NCBI GenBank assembly: GCA_946803715.1
Contig: CAMPET010000059.1
Span: forward strand, 235,144 to 277,975
Reading direction: 5' to 3'
DNA: 42,832 nucleotides
From: Beroe ovata
Taxonomy: Eukaryota; Ctenophora; Nuda; Beroida; Beroidae
Shown: positions 24,401 through 39,400 of the stretch, piece after piece
How positions within the stretch are numbered: position 1 is the stretch's first letter
Layout of the letters: each line of letters opens with the position of its first letter
Made by a program: the position numbers and the translations under genes
The notes under the pieces: model-generated
Database searches by the model: none
Told to the model about the DNA's origin: nothing
What the model saw: only the letters and a program-made list of their open reading frames with translations

Positions 24401-27400
24401 CCCCAGGGACATTACTGTCTGTCCGGAGATAAAGTAAGCCGAGAGAAAGGTGGTATGCTGAATTCGATTCAGTTAAATCTTTGGAATCCAACTTTGTAGC
24501 TAGAATAAATCTTAGAAACGCCATATTTTCGATTTCAGGCGTCAAGCCCTATAGGCTGCCCGAAGGGAACCTACAGTAATCTGAGAGGACTGTTCCAAGT
24601 GGCTGACTGTACGAAATGTCCTCCTGGACATTACTGTAACGAGATAGGAACTGTCGACGTAAGTAAAGCATGGTCATGGACAGAATTCATGATTGGATCT
24701 GAGGATGCTGGGTTCAATTCATTATTTCTCTCTCTCTCAGCCATCCCCATGTACGAGCGGACATTACTGTCCAGCTGGGACATCCGACACTGGAACACCC
24801 TGTCCAAGAGGTAGGGAATATCCTGAATTTGGGACAGTTACGATTGAGTGAAACATACCAAAAGGGCATCTTGGTTCCCCTTTTTTTGCTGAAATCAGAT
24901 GTAAATTAGATTTGTAAAACTTCGCCCAGGATTCTATCTGAATAACGAGGACGCTGCTGCGGAAAGCTACTCTTCATGTACAGTGTGTCAAGCTGGTAAA
25001 GCTTGTAGTAGGCCGGGTATGGATGCTGGGGAACCGTGCACTGAGGTAAGTGTCATCAGTCATGACGTCATCATGTATCCTACTGTTGTCATGACAACTG
25101 TCATAGTTCCCGCGTCACCCCACTCTCTCTCTCTCCAGGGTCATTATTGCCCGACAGGAACAGCTGACCCAGTGCCATGTCCTCTCGGGACATACAGCAG
25201 CTCAACGGGGTTGTCAAAATCAGCAGAGTGTCTGCCCTGCTCACCGGGTGAGTACTTATTCCTTATTAGGGATAATTTGAAACATGGAACCCGGTTTTGG
25301 TTCTACCTCATGTCTTCGCCTAGGTAACTATTGTGATGGCCCCGGACTGACTGAGCCACGAGGAAAGTGTGATCCAGGATATTTCTGTCAGAACGGAGCT
25401 TATACTTCAGTGAGTGATGGCATGACACCCCTATATTCTGACAACACCTTCGCCTCGACACCATTCCTCCTTGACACCACTTTAACTGTTGACACCACTC
25501 ACCATCCAGGCACCCCCAGAGGGCTCCATCACTGGCGGCCCATGTCCAGCTGGCGGCTACTGCCCCAGAGGAGCCACCTTCCCCGAGGCGTGTGCTGCCG
25601 GATTCTACAGAGAAAACATTGGTGCTAAGAGAGATACTGATTGTGATACCTGTCCGCCTGGGTAATCACGTGACCATGTTGAATCCTTTCCTGACGCCGA
25701 GGATTCATATTCACCTTGTCTGTCCCGACGTAACAATAAAACCCTCCTTATTTCTGTGCGTTACGGCTAGCTCATCGGGAAATCGTCGAAATTTCTTATT
25801 TCTTTTCAAATGTTAGGTTAAAATCCCCTGACGAATAGCTCATCAGGGAATCGAGATAGGGCCAAAATTGGACCATGATTGGATTCAGCGTCCAAAAATA
25901 CATAGGAATGGGTAGTATTTGCATGAAAATGGGACAAAAATTTTTCTTCGAGTTTCTGTGCCAAGTATCGGTAAAAGTGAAGTGAGTGACTCCACACTTT
26001 TATACTACGATTTCGAGGGTCTTAAAAGAGGTCTTAACAGGCACTGACGACACTATTCTTTCACTAAATCATCTCTCCTACTCTCATACTACAAGTATCA
26101 ACTCTCTTTGCGATCATTTGAAGTTCATACTTGCCGTGAAACCACGCCCAAATGACGATTTCGATCCCCTGGGAAGCAAGCACAACAAAAACGCGAAAAT
26201 CAATGGGACACACCGGTACCAAAAAACGGCCGAAAGCAATTTTACAGGGGGCATATCAAAAATAGGTGTTCCTGGCCTATTTTTTGACGTAGAATTCGAA
26301 TCCGAAGGAATTTTTGAGCTAGCTCATCGGTAAATCGCGGAAAATTCTGATTTCGTTTCACATGAAAGGTTAGCAATTAGCTGACGAATAGCACATCAGG
26401 GAATCGAGATAGGGCCAAAATTCGACCGGGAATCGATTCAGCGTCCAAAAATACATAGGAATGGGTAGTATTTGCATGAAAATGGGACAAAAATTTTTCT
26501 TCGAGTTTCTGAGCCAAGTATCGGTAAAAGTGAAGTGAGTGACTCCACACTTTTATACTACGATTTCGAGGGTCTTAAAAGAGGTCTTAACAGGCACTGA
26601 CGACACTATTTTTTCACTAAATCATCTCTCCTACTCTCATACTACAAGTATCAACTCTCTTTGCGATCATTTGAAGTTCATACTTGCCGTGAAACCACGC
26701 CCAAATGACGAATTCAATCCCCTGGGAAGCAAACACAACAAAAACGCGAAAATCAATGGGACACACCGATACCAAAAAACGGCCGAAAGCGATTTTACAG
26801 GAGTCATACTAGAAATAAGTGGTCCTGGCCTATTTTTTGACGTAGAATTCGAATCCGGAGGAATTTTCAAGCTAGCTCATCGGGAAATCGAGGAAAATTC
26901 CAATTTCATTTCACACGTAAGGTAAGAACCCCCTATGGAGTCACCAAACGTTCATCCTAGTAAAATATAAAATGAAAGTGGGTTCATATTCACTTTGTCC
27001 GTCCCTACCTCCTCACGAAATATGCTCCTCACGGAATATGCTCCTCACGGAATATGCTCCTCACTAACACCCGCTCTGTTACAGGAAGTATTGCGCCACT
27101 GCTAACAGCCCCACCCCCACCGGTGACTGTAATGCCGGGTACTACTGCACGGGACAGAGTGCTGTTCCCACCCAGAACAAGGCGGAGGCCGGGTACTACA
27201 CTGCAGCCGGGGCCGTGGACCAGGTGCCCTGTCCGGCCGGGACTTACAGCGCCGTGAGTTCAGAGATTTTACCTCTGCGCGATTTGTTTCCATGACAACC
27301 GATACACATGATCATTACCCATGACAACCTTTTCATACGATCATGACAATTGACAACCTTCTCATATGATCAATGGTCATGACAACCCTTCAACGCCAGC

Positions 27401-30400
27401 TCCAGTGTTGACATATTGCCCTCTCCCAGGACGAGGGCACTCCCAATGAGTGCTCCAAATGTGCTCCCGGGAAGTACTGCCCCAACACTAAGATGACTGC
27501 CGGTACTCCATGTCCCAGTGGGCATTTCTGCTCTGGGGGAAACGAGCAGGCTGAACCCTGCCCAGCGGTACTATTAACTTTGAGACCTTGATAATCCGGA
27601 TTAATCTGAGACTGGGGAGAACTTCATCTCCGTCATGCTAGCCCCATATTGGGAAGGATCCACATTGGAATCTATGGTTCTCATACTAGAAATGATTATT
27701 TCAGGGAACGTACAACTCCAATACAGAATCAGTGTCTGAGAATGAATGTGAACCGTGTTCACCAGGCCACTACTGTCTAGTTGGTTCGTAATTCTTCCAT
27801 TGGATATCGTAGGATCTTATTGTTGATTTTAAGATTTTGAATAAGAAGATAATATAGAGACGGGATAGAAAGAGGGACAGAAATAAGATCACTTTCCTCT
27901 TTCATCAGGCACAGAGAATCCAGAGCTGGAGTGTGATGCTGGCTATATCTGCAAGAACGGAGCTCAAGTTCCCAATCCTGAGGTATTAGAAAAGCGAATA
28001 ACTGGCCTTGTTGTCGTAGGAACGAAAGGGGGTACTTTTCGACATCTTTCTTTTTCGAAAGTGAAGAACCGAGCACTAGCTGCTCCCTCTATTTCCTGTT
28101 CCTCATTTACCCCCCTCCTCTTCTCTCGTAGGACGAGACTACGGGATACAAGTGTCCCTCTGGGCACTACTGTACAGCTGGTGCCACACTACCCACGCCC
28201 TGCCCTAAGGGGACTTTCAGATCGGGGGAAGGGGGCACCGAGGTTTGTGATAGTTGTGGGTGTTACGGGCAGTATCTTCACTGCTCCTGGCATCACTAGC
28301 CCATGATGAAGTGATCTTGAAGCTATTCTTGGAGAATGTGAATATGATACTGATCGGAGGATGTTTAGAATCTTCTTCATTCTCAACTCTTCATCCCCCA
28401 TCAGTTGTCAGACTGTACAGCCTGTACGAAGGGCAAGGAGTGTACGGATATTGGTCTGGATGAACCAAACTCTGACTGTCACCCAGGATACTTCTGTCCT
28501 CCCGGACAGAGCTCATCACAAAGTGAGTGAAATCAAAGCATGAGATGACACAACCTCAATTAGAGGATGCGGTCCATTACTTCCTGATCTGTTCCTAGGA
28601 GCGGCCTGAGGCTGTTCCCCTGTAATAGTCAATCTAAAGCCACAATTCCAAGATTTTCAGATACAAAAACGACTCGAGTGATGAATAATTGGAGCAATAA
28701 TAACCCGCAATACCAGAGTAATTATAACCCGGTGTTTTTCTCAGATTACCCCTGTCCAAAGGGTTATTACTGCCCTGCTGGTACTGCTGGTGATAGTCCA
28801 GAGGATACAGATGCCGGACTGAGATGTCCGCGAGGTGTGTGTTAGGTAGTGTGCCGTGTTGCCATAGCAACATAATCATATATAGGGGTGTGTCGAGGGG
28901 AATCACTGTTTGCGAGGCGACTGATACTTGGCAAACCAAGTGGAAATCTAATCGAAACTTGAAGAGTTCTGTTCAATGAACAATTTTTTTTCCATGAGAA
29001 TGATTCATTGGTCATTTATGACACACAATATTTTCACGATATTGGCATGATTTCCCAGGGACGATATCCGATAAGTCTGGGCTGGCAGAGTGTGAGCCCT
29101 GTCCTGCCGGTTACTTCTGTTATATCGACTCTGACACCAACGAACCACAAATGGAGGTAGGAGGGGGATGATGATATTGTCCCGCAAAAATAGAGATTTG
29201 TTTCCAGTCTCACCTCCAATTATTTGAAGTTCTCCAACACTCATGTACCCTGTTTCCCGCACTCACTTACCTTGTTTTCGCGCAGAAATGTCGTGCGGGT
29301 AATTACTGTCCTGCGGGCACACAAGACCCTGTCCCGTGTGAAGCGGGCACGTTTAGTGCCCAAGAGGGACTCTCGGCGCCCGAACACTGCACCCCGTGCC
29401 CAGCTAACTTTTACTGTGAAGTTCCGGGTGCAACTACCGACTCAGGTACATGCGAGAGTGGGGAATGAGCTGGAGTTTGAGTGGTCAGTGGTCATGAACC
29501 AAATCGTTTTATCTGTGTAGGGGATAAAACTAAGAGCTGGCCATTCAAAACATCCTCATCAGCACTCACATAGTCTCATGGGGTTTCTTGACTCTTTTCG
29601 CTTTCAGACAAGAAGCCGTGCAAAGCTGGTTACTACTGTGCTCGTGGTTCCAGAGTGGAGGACCCCACAGATGGGACGACAGGGAATGAGTGTCCAGAGG
29701 GGTACTACTGTCCTGGTAACACGGACAGACAGCCATGTCCAGCAGGTGACAATTGTGTCATGGTGATAACAGTGTTGTCATGGTGACACCAATGTCATGG
29801 TAACATTAGATCCCGGTTATCGTATCATCAAGTATCTTATCAGCATTATCATTCAGGAACATTCCGGAATTTGAAACTCGGTACATCTGTTGGCGATTGT
29901 TCGAACTGTGATGCTGGATTTTATAATCCTGAGACAGGTATGAATCTCCAAAAAATCAGAAAACTGAATGTTCAATCTCACGTAAAAATTAATTGTTCTA
30001 TGCTGAGCACGATTGCTCGGAGAGATTTATTCATCATTTCCAGGTCAAACAGAGTGTACACTTCTGTGTAGGGAGGGATACTACTGTACATCAGGAGCAA
30101 CTGTTGATAATCCTGTTGATGGGGTAAGTCTAGCATTACTTTGCGTTGCTAAGCAGCAATATGCGTTGCTAAGCAACTTGAACTCTCTCTGATCAGAATA
30201 CTTGTTGTTTTAGATTCTGTCTGTTTACCAGTTCCTCTTCAGACGACTGGTAATATCTGTGGTAAGGGGAAGTACTGTGAAGAGGGAAGTGGGGAAGAGA
30301 CGCCCTGTGAACCGGGAACTTTCAACAGTCAACAAGGTAGAGGAAAATCGTTTAGGACCTCACTTTTTGTGTAGGAAAGGGTTATATCAGCCCATAACTG

Positions 30401-33400
30401 TGAAGCGGATGATCGTATTGACATTGAATTTTGGTTATTTTTCCTCCCGTCTGACCTCCCTCTCCACTAGGGAGAGGCTCATGTCAGGATTGTACAGCAG
30501 GGTCAATCTGTCCCTCTGCGGGAATGCAGGACGTGGGGAATGCTTGTCCCGTAGGGAGGTAATCCAGCAATCATAGTAGACACTATTACTGTTGGTCTCT
30601 TCATCCGCGCATTGTGTTCTCATGTTCTCATGAATGTGTTTGACCGAAATCCTGGTTACGTTAGCAATTCTCATTGTGGACATCTGACTATGACCCTGTC
30701 TCTTCATCCGGGTATTGTGTTCTCACGTGTTTGATCGAAGCCCTGGTTACGTTAGTTAACACTGTTTCAGGTATTGTCCCGCTAAGAGTACGACGGGAGT
30801 TGTGTGCCCAGTTGGGACATTCCGAGGAGAAACCGGAGGTAAGAACTATGTTGATCTCAAACGAAAACGAATGAGAGCTCACGAAACTGATGAGATGAGA
30901 TATTGAAGAGTGCGCGCGTTACAGGACTCGCGGTCAATTCGCGGTAGATCTGAAACTCAAACAAAGACCCTTTCTCCCTCCCCTATTCCCCCATTCCCCC
31001 TCCCTTACCAGGTACCCAGTTAGCCGACTGTAAGTCGTGTAGTCCGGGCAAGGCGTGCACAGCTGCCGAACTGGAGGAACCAGACGAGACTTGTGCAGCA
31101 ACCTACTTCTGCTGTTCCGTGAGTTCATCACTTGATTCTTGCTTCTCGATAGTTTCTGAAATTAGTTGATTCGGGAGAGAAAAGACCTGAGGTTTTGATG
31201 AAAGACTGCGTAGCAAAACCTGGAGTACTTTTCTATGTATAGCCATCAACATTCTCATTGAACTCACCCTGTCTCCCCCACAGGGCTCCACAACCACCAC
31301 CCCCAACACTGACCCTGAGGATATCAGCTCTCCATGCGCCGATGCAGGTTTCCATTCTCAGCTGATACGTCATGTGCTGATTGTGAACAAAGTTTTCCGA
31401 AGTTAGGTTGTTTCTCAGAAACACCCTTAGTAGCCTGCAGGGCTCGGGATAAATTTTCAGATATCGATACATCGGCTCTTCAATGATAAATATCAGGAAA
31501 GATCACCGAGAATTTATCAAATCTCTAATTCCACTGATTTTCTAATCATCAATTTGCTGTTACCGCTTTTACTCCCGTCGCTGATTTGCTCAAATTGAAG
31601 TATTTTTTCTTTGCTGTTCTGCTGCTGTTCCCTACTCCTTCCCCCTCGAAATCATTTCCACTTGATTCCTATCCCCCACTCCCCCTCAAATTTCGATCCC
31701 CCTCCCCTTCTCTGCTGCTCTCAGGGGGGAGTGTCGCGGAAGGACGGAAGGAAAACTCCCCATTTCCGTTCCCTCCCACTCTCCCCGCCTCTCCCCAGTT
31801 CTCCGATCCTGAACGTAACATCCAAGTGTCAGGTACGTACGTGGGCGGAGTCTGTCCCGAGGGGTATTACTGTCCAGCCGGAACTGGAAACCCGATAGCC
31901 TGTCCCGAGACTTACTACTGTGTCAAGGGGACGGCCGCTTATACACAACACTGCGATGCTGGTAAACACGACCAACTTGAATTTGTTGATTTAAACTCAA
32001 GATCACTCCTCGTGAAATCGGGAAAAGTGCCTCCGTCTCTTAATCCACAAGCCCCCATGGGGCCCCATGCACCTTCCCCAGCTCATCTCGTGATCCCGCT
32101 GCCACCCTCAGGATACTATTGCCCACCTGGCAGTTCGTCAGCCACTCAGGAGCGATGTGGAGCGGGACACTGGTGTGCTGACGGGGCAAAAACAGCCTGT
32201 CCAGAGGGAACGTATAACAGCAAGCTCACGGAGTCCACGGCTGCTGCATGTAAAGAATGTCTTGGCGGGAAATATTGCCCTGGTTAGTAATCGTCTTGCA
32301 CGATGTTTTCCCCCGTCATCCTCGCCGTTTAGGAGCAACGATGTGAACGCCTCCGGTGATCCCAATCAAATATAGCTGTTCATTCTCCGTTCCCCACTCT
32401 TCATCAACACTCTCATTCTCGATAGGTCTAGCTAACGAGCTCCCGGCGGGCGAGTGTCAGCAGGGGTACTATTGCCCCGCGGGATCGACCAGTTCGCAGC
32501 AGAATGTGTGCCCGGCTGGAAGTTACTGCCCGGCAGGTAAAAGATATACTTATAACAGCAATAACTTCCATTGTTTCTCGAGAGTCAGCAGTCTTTCAAA
32601 AAGAGGGGTGCTCGACTCGAGGCGCGCTCTATAGATGTATCTCTCTATTCTGACGTCATTTTGTCTTCTCCTCGTTGCTCTCCTCATCCACCCCTCCCCT
32701 CTCTCAGGAGAGGCTAATCATATCCCGTGTCCTGCGGGCTCGTATCAACTAGCAACAGCACAGTGGGAGTGTCTGAGTTGCCCTGCGGGAAAATACTGCC
32801 AAACGGCGGGGGTGAGTCGGGAAGATGCGACTGTCGTTCGACAGGATTGTTGTATCGACAACCTGGGAAAGTTGCGCGGGATTGGTTTTTTAAAACACTT
32901 TTTTCCCGTCATCAACGTTTCTTTCATCGGATTAACTGACATTACTTCAATCTCTCAGCTGTCAGCTCCCACTGGTGACTGTCCAAAAGGTCACTACTGT
33001 CCACTGGACACTGATGATCCCGTCCCTTGCAAAGCCGGGACATACAACCCTGTCACGGGTCTGACGTCCCAGGGGGAGTGCTTGAATTGTGACGCGGGAC
33101 ACTATTGTCCTGGTTAGTGACACCAGTTTTCATTGACACCACTTTATCTTGACACCAGTTTCTGTTGAAACCACCCTTGTCAATCTCTTGACACCACTTC
33201 AAGTTATACCTTGACATCACTCTGTCTTTCACTTCCTGTAACTCTTTGACACCACTTTAATTGACACCACTCCCGCTCAGATCCCGGACAAGAATCCACT
33301 GTGAACTCTAACGACTGCGCTCCGGGCTGGTTTTGTGACGGAAACTCGGCTATTTCAACCCGCAAGGGCGGGACTCGGTGTAGTTTGGGGAAGTACTGCC

Positions 33401-36400
33401 CGTCTGGGACTACTGAGGAACTAAACTGTCCGGTTGGGAAACTGGGGTATATGGAGGGATTGAAAACACCGGGTGATTGTGAAGATTGCCCTCCAGGTAA
33501 ATGCTTGGAAGAGACACAATTTCTTGACGAGAAATCCTTGATTTCTATCGGATCACCCATTTCTTCCAAGAACCTAGGCTTTTAACTTTCCAGAGGATAT
33601 TCTATGCCGAATTGTATCGACTTCCTAACCCATTTCAGGCTCTATTTGCGATGATCTTGGGGCGAGTGAACCGACAGATGTATGTCCACAAGGGTTCTAC
33701 TGTCCTGGAGGAAGTACGTCCGAAACGAAAGTGGAGTGTCCACTTAACAAGTTCTGTCCCAGTCAGTCACAGTCTGCCACCAACTGTCAAGGTTTGCTCA
33801 CTTGTCGGTTTACTAATTTCAAAAGCTTTCCCTGCCCTTCTCTTTCACGATCAAGCCATTTGATTGGAATTCTATATTTTAGCGATTTAGTTGTACCCTT
33901 TTTACTTCAAGCTATTCCAAATTTCAATCAAACTTCTCCTTACCAGCGGGAACAAAGACACTCGAGCGTCAGCGATCAGACTTGACCCAATGTATTGAGT
34001 GCGTGGCTGGGACTTACTGCGAGGAGGGAGCCGGCGAAACTGACTGCCCTGAGGGACATTACTGTCTGACTGAGTCGCGAGAACCAACCAGGTACAACCA
34101 GGAGTGTGTCACGTGACCACTGATTTTGTCACGTGATTACTGTGTCACGTGATTCATCGGATATCCATGGAAACAAACTTTTGCTTACTTTTCATCAGGT
34201 GTAAGCCGGGAACGTACAACCCGCAAATCAAGAGTGAAGATGAGGACGCTTGTCTTCCTTGTAAAGCAACCAAGTGGTGTTCGGTTAGTGTTATCCACGT
34301 TTGAGAATTGGTGTCCGTGGCGCAAGTGGTATCAGTCGCACTTCTCTTGACACCACTGTTGTTGGCAGCGCTATCACTGACATCACTTATCACTGACATC
34401 ATTTCTTACTGACACCACTTTCGCCAGGGCGGTAAAGCGGCTGAAGATGGCGAATGTTCAGCGGGATACTTCTGCAAGAGCGCCTCCGACTCTCCCACAC
34501 CCTCAGGGAGTGACACTAACTTCGGGATCTGCCCTGAGGGAAGTTATTGTGAAGCAGCCACTTCAGATCCAGTGCCTTGCCCCATTGGAACCTTTGGGTG
34601 AGTGGGAATGGAGCATATTTTATTGAGCTTCGTTCCTTATGATTTTCCTAGGATAAGCATGCGATTATTCACTAAGCAAAGCCTTTATTGATGTGAAGGT
34701 TTTGAATAAAGAGCTCAGTTATCGACTGTCACATCTCTTACTTCTAGTGGGAGTGACGGGCTGACAGCAGAGGCCGACTGCACACAATGTACTGCGGGAA
34801 AATACTGTGAAACTGCGGGTCTAACTCTTGCCGACCTGGACACACGATCGTGCTCCGCGGGATATTTCTGTGTTGCGGGATCTCAGACCGGGCAGCCCGG
34901 GGCGGGAGTTTGCCCGGCGGGATACAAGTGTCCTGCGGGCAGTGCCAGCAAAGTGCCGTGTGGAACAGGATTTTTCCAGCCCGCAACTCAACAGAGCGAC
35001 TGTGTTGTATGTCAAGACGGTGAGTACGAGGAGTTCTAGGCTAGGAAGAGTCGCTGCCCGCTGGTTCCCCTGATGATTCCCTCATCGTTCTACGGAAAAT
35101 CATTATACTTTTTGCAGGATATCAGTGCCTAACAGAAGCTATTGGGACACTGACAGATGACCGCAAATGCCCAACTGGGCATTACTGTGTAGCTGGTGTC
35201 AAGAATGCTTGCCCTGCCGGAACATACCTTGAGTGAGTTGAAAACACTCTCTCACTTTCAAGTTTCACTAATCAGAGATGACATGGATTAACATGAAAAC
35301 TCGATATAATTTATTTCATCCTGACACCATTTGACGTGCTGACACCACTTTGTACGCTGACACAACTTGAATTATGTCTGCTGACACCACCTTAGCGTTG
35401 ACACCACTTTGCATACTGACACCAATTTGCACGCGGACACCGCTATACACGCTGACACCACTTTGTACGCTGACACCACTAGAATTATGTCTGCTGACAC
35501 CACTTTGTACGCTGACACTCTCAGTGTCACGGGAGGGGCTGCTCTGGGTGCGTGTAAGGAGTGTCCAGCTGGAAAGTACTGCGAGGAGGGAACAGCTGAC
35601 CCGGCTGACTGTCCAGCTGGGAGATGGTGTGCAGCTGGATCTAGAACAGAGAGCGATGATGAAAACGGTGATTCTCAAATTCTTCCACCTCAGAGTTATT
35701 TTCGCGAATTATTTCCTCAAGATATTTTTCCTCGCGCATAATTATTGTCCGAAATCCTCAAAACATACACGGATGTTTTACAAGTTTCCCCTTCAGGAGG
35801 TGTCTGCGGTGCTGGACAGTACTGTCCAGTCGGTTCATCCGCCGCCCTGCCCTGTCCCAAGTCCTTCTACTGCCCGGGAACGGGGAATTCCGTCCTGGAC
35901 AAGACGTGTTCAGCGGGTTATTACTGTCCACTTGGGTCAGAGGTTGCAACAGGTTCGTACATCTTCATGGTTGTCCACAAAATCTGTTATTGAATCTAAT
36001 CGTTTCTGGAAAAGCAGGTTTTCCCCGAAATCGTCCCCTATAATTCCTCGTCTCCCTTCACAGCGGTAATCTGTCCTGCGGGTAGCTACTGTCCCGCACA
36101 GAGTGGTGATCCTATACAGTGCGGAGCGGGTACATACAACCCTGACAACCAGGTACCTCATAAAATTTGCGTCAAATTTGCCCCTTATTCTCCAGTTACT
36201 CACGACATTCAAACGAGTGATCCTAACTCCTTGTTTTATCTTGTGTCTTGTGTTTCAAACACTCCTCCCTCCCCACCAGAAATCAGCACCGGCGGACTGT
36301 CTGGAGTGTCCTGCGGGTTTCTACTGCGACACTGCGGGCATGAGCAGCACGGATGGCAAAGAGTGCAACGCGGGATTCTACTGCCCGCCTGGTGAGTTGA

Positions 36401-39400
36401 TCTGAGACCGATTTCCATACCATGGAGCTACTGAATCGGATATCTGCACCGCTCCTTCACTTTACCGACGTATCTGAATCGATCTTCCCATTTGGTGTCA
36501 TAGAAATATACGATCTGATGGAATTCATATCTGATGTAATTCTATGATTTCCTATATATTCCCAGGCCAGACAACAGGTTCTCCCGCCGATCACGTGTGT
36601 ATGAAGGGGTTCAAATGTCCGGCAGGATCAACTCACCCAGTCCTGTGTGCTGCTACCACATTCCAACAGAATGAACAGGAGGATACTTGTGATATCTGTC
36701 CGGATGGTTTGTTATGATTGTGATGGGACTATAGGGTTTGGAGGGGTTAGGGTGAGGTAAAGTTTGAGGTGAGCGTAAGATCCAAATTAGGAGCAGAAAG
36801 GAATCGCTCACTCCGAAATAAGAAAGTTAAATAGAGCTATATCACACTTCGAACCCCTTCCAAACTTCATCAGGTCACTACTGCACACACTCCACTCTCG
36901 TTACCGACTGCTCCTTCACGTTCACTGAGAACACGTGTAGCGCTGCGTCTACTGACACGTGCTCTCTGACCGTGTCCGATCCGTTACCATGTGAACCGGG
37001 GCATTACTGTGTCGCGGGACTCATGAAGGCGTGTCCAGAGGGAACCTTCAACACCAAGTGAGTGGCGGAACTATTTTCATGTTTCTCAATTTCTTGATCA
37101 TGTTTTGTAGCTGGTTTTTACTTCACTTCGCCACTCATTTTGCTCGATTTAACACAATTCGTATCACAGGACTGAACAGTTGAGTGTGGAAGCGTGTTTA
37201 CCCTGTTCCCTGGGCAAGTACTGTGAGGGCGTGGGGAGAGCTGCTGATGGAGAGGATTGTGCAGCTGGATACTTTTGTACCGGAGGTGCTACAGTCAGTC
37301 AACCGAGTGAGTGATGAGAACTTTGTAAATTGCAGTTAGCACTTCATTCGACAAATAAGTGCGAAAGAGGACGGGGTAAGCTAAATTTGAGGGGGGGGTG
37401 AGGTCCGGTAGTGGATGTTGGTTTTGAAGCTCCCAATCCTCTTCCACTCTAGCACAGAGCTGCTGTAATCCCCCACTATCCCGCAGCGAGCACAGCTCAA
37501 GGAGGCAAGGAGTGTGAGAGAGGGTTCTGGTGTGGAGCGGGCACAACTGCCATGACACCGTGTCAACCCGGCACTTACAACCCGGACTCCAGGGTGAGAA
37601 TATGCTCGACTATAACTTCGCACATCCCTCGTTTCGTTCGTGTGTGTACCTATCTTGGTCGCAGATCCCATTTCGTCAAAAATCCAATTCGTCGAAAATA
37701 CCTTCTTCTTTTGAGTTTGCCGTCCGGAAGTTTCTGATGAAAATCTCTTGTTTTCAGGGTACAAATATCAACTTCTGTAGACCGTGTTTAGGAGGTTCTT
37801 ACTGTGCGGGTACAGCTCTGTACACTCCGACAGACCAATGCCAGGGTGGATACTTCTGTACTGAGGGTAAGATACCAAAACACGCAATATCACGTTGCAC
37901 GTGACAGATGCCGTGACAACACACGCGCTACCGTGATAACAAACGCGTTACCATGGCAACACTCAGGTGCGAAGGAAAGTGCTCCTGATGATCAGGACTA
38001 CACGGATGACCAGGGAGTGGTTTCTGCTGGACGATGTCCAATCGGACATTACTGTCCTTCTGGGACGACCTCACCCATTGAGTGTCAACCTGGAACATGG
38101 GCTGACTCCGACAACGTGAGTTGAAAAAGGGGTAGCCCAGCAGAAAAACAGCGAGCTGCTATCAAGCAGGCATCTATCCTATTCTATGAGATAAGAGAGT
38201 TGAAAAGGAGAGTTGTAAGACAAAGAACGAAATCTCCATGGAAACTGGATAACGCTGTTTCCCTCTCTCTCTTCAGAACGCAGAGTGCGCAGAGTGTGAA
38301 GCTGGGTACAGTTGTACAACCAGTACCTCAGTCAGCTGTCCACAGGGATACTACTGTCCTCAGGGACAGGTAAGAAGGCACTCTGAGAATAGATAACCAG
38401 ACAAACTTCCTATATATTTGACCTTTTGTGTAGTGATGAGAGCCGATATAATCTTCATATTTAGACAATCAGATATTCTTAGATCTATCCTTCGATTTCC
38501 GATCCCAACAGCTTGTTCTTCTCTTGCAGGTGAAGAAAGCTTGTCAACCCGGTTTTTACGGCGCTGCGGAGGGTCTCGAATCTTCCGAGAACTGTCAGAT
38601 TTGTCTCCAAGGGAGGTAATCATTCATTTTCTACTTTGTTTTTACCCCTCATTCGAAACAATTCTCTCAAAATCAATTTTTTTGTGTCTTGTCCAACTTG
38701 TCAAATATCTAAATTCCCACCCATTCTCTCTCAGATATTGCGATGAGCCTGCAATCACCGCCACCACGATCGAAACTAAGCTCTGCGACGCAGGGTATTT
38801 CTGTGATTACGGCTCCAAGTCGAGTCAGCAGGCCAACTGTGAGAAGGGAAACTACTGCGAGGAGGGAACTGATCGGCGAGTCCCGTGCCCGGAAGGTAGG
38901 AAAAAAGATAGTCGGGGTGTGGTCACAGTTATAGGTGGAGTTGTACCAGTTGCGAACGAATTCCCACGTCTCTTTCACAAAGATTCTCCTACTTTGTAAC
39001 CACCCTGAAATTCCAATTAGGCACTTTTTTCTTCTTTTACCTTGTACACATCCCAAGGAACGTTTGGTCCCACCGCTAATTTGGAGGCTGAGGACCAGTG
39101 TACTCCGTGTACTGCCGGAAAACGGTGTCCGGAAGCCGGACTCACCGCTGCAACGGAATTGTGTCCCTCCGGTTACTATTGCCCGGTAAGTTGAGCGATC
39201 CTTGTGGTGTCTTCTCGGGATACTACTTCGTTGACGTTCATCTGGAAAGATTCATTCGGTTTTTTCTCCCACTGCATAGTCCATGTTCCTCTCCATAGTC
39301 CATATTTCACAGATCTTATGATTAGCTTCTCCGAATGTTTAACCGAATATGACACTCCCAATCCCAGGAGGGAACATCGATCTGCTTCTCCAAATGTTTA

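Noticed and set aside
25986-26925. Open frames in both units of the 553-bp repeat as a protein gene
   Set aside because: There is no ATG, they sit in an intron, the differences between units change many residues, and no family is recognised. Kept only as a repeat with a note.
35319-35740. Thr/Leu/Pro-rich repeat protein across intron 77
   Set aside because: It is a translation of the GACACC array. The Cys-rich frame of exon 78 is the supported one.
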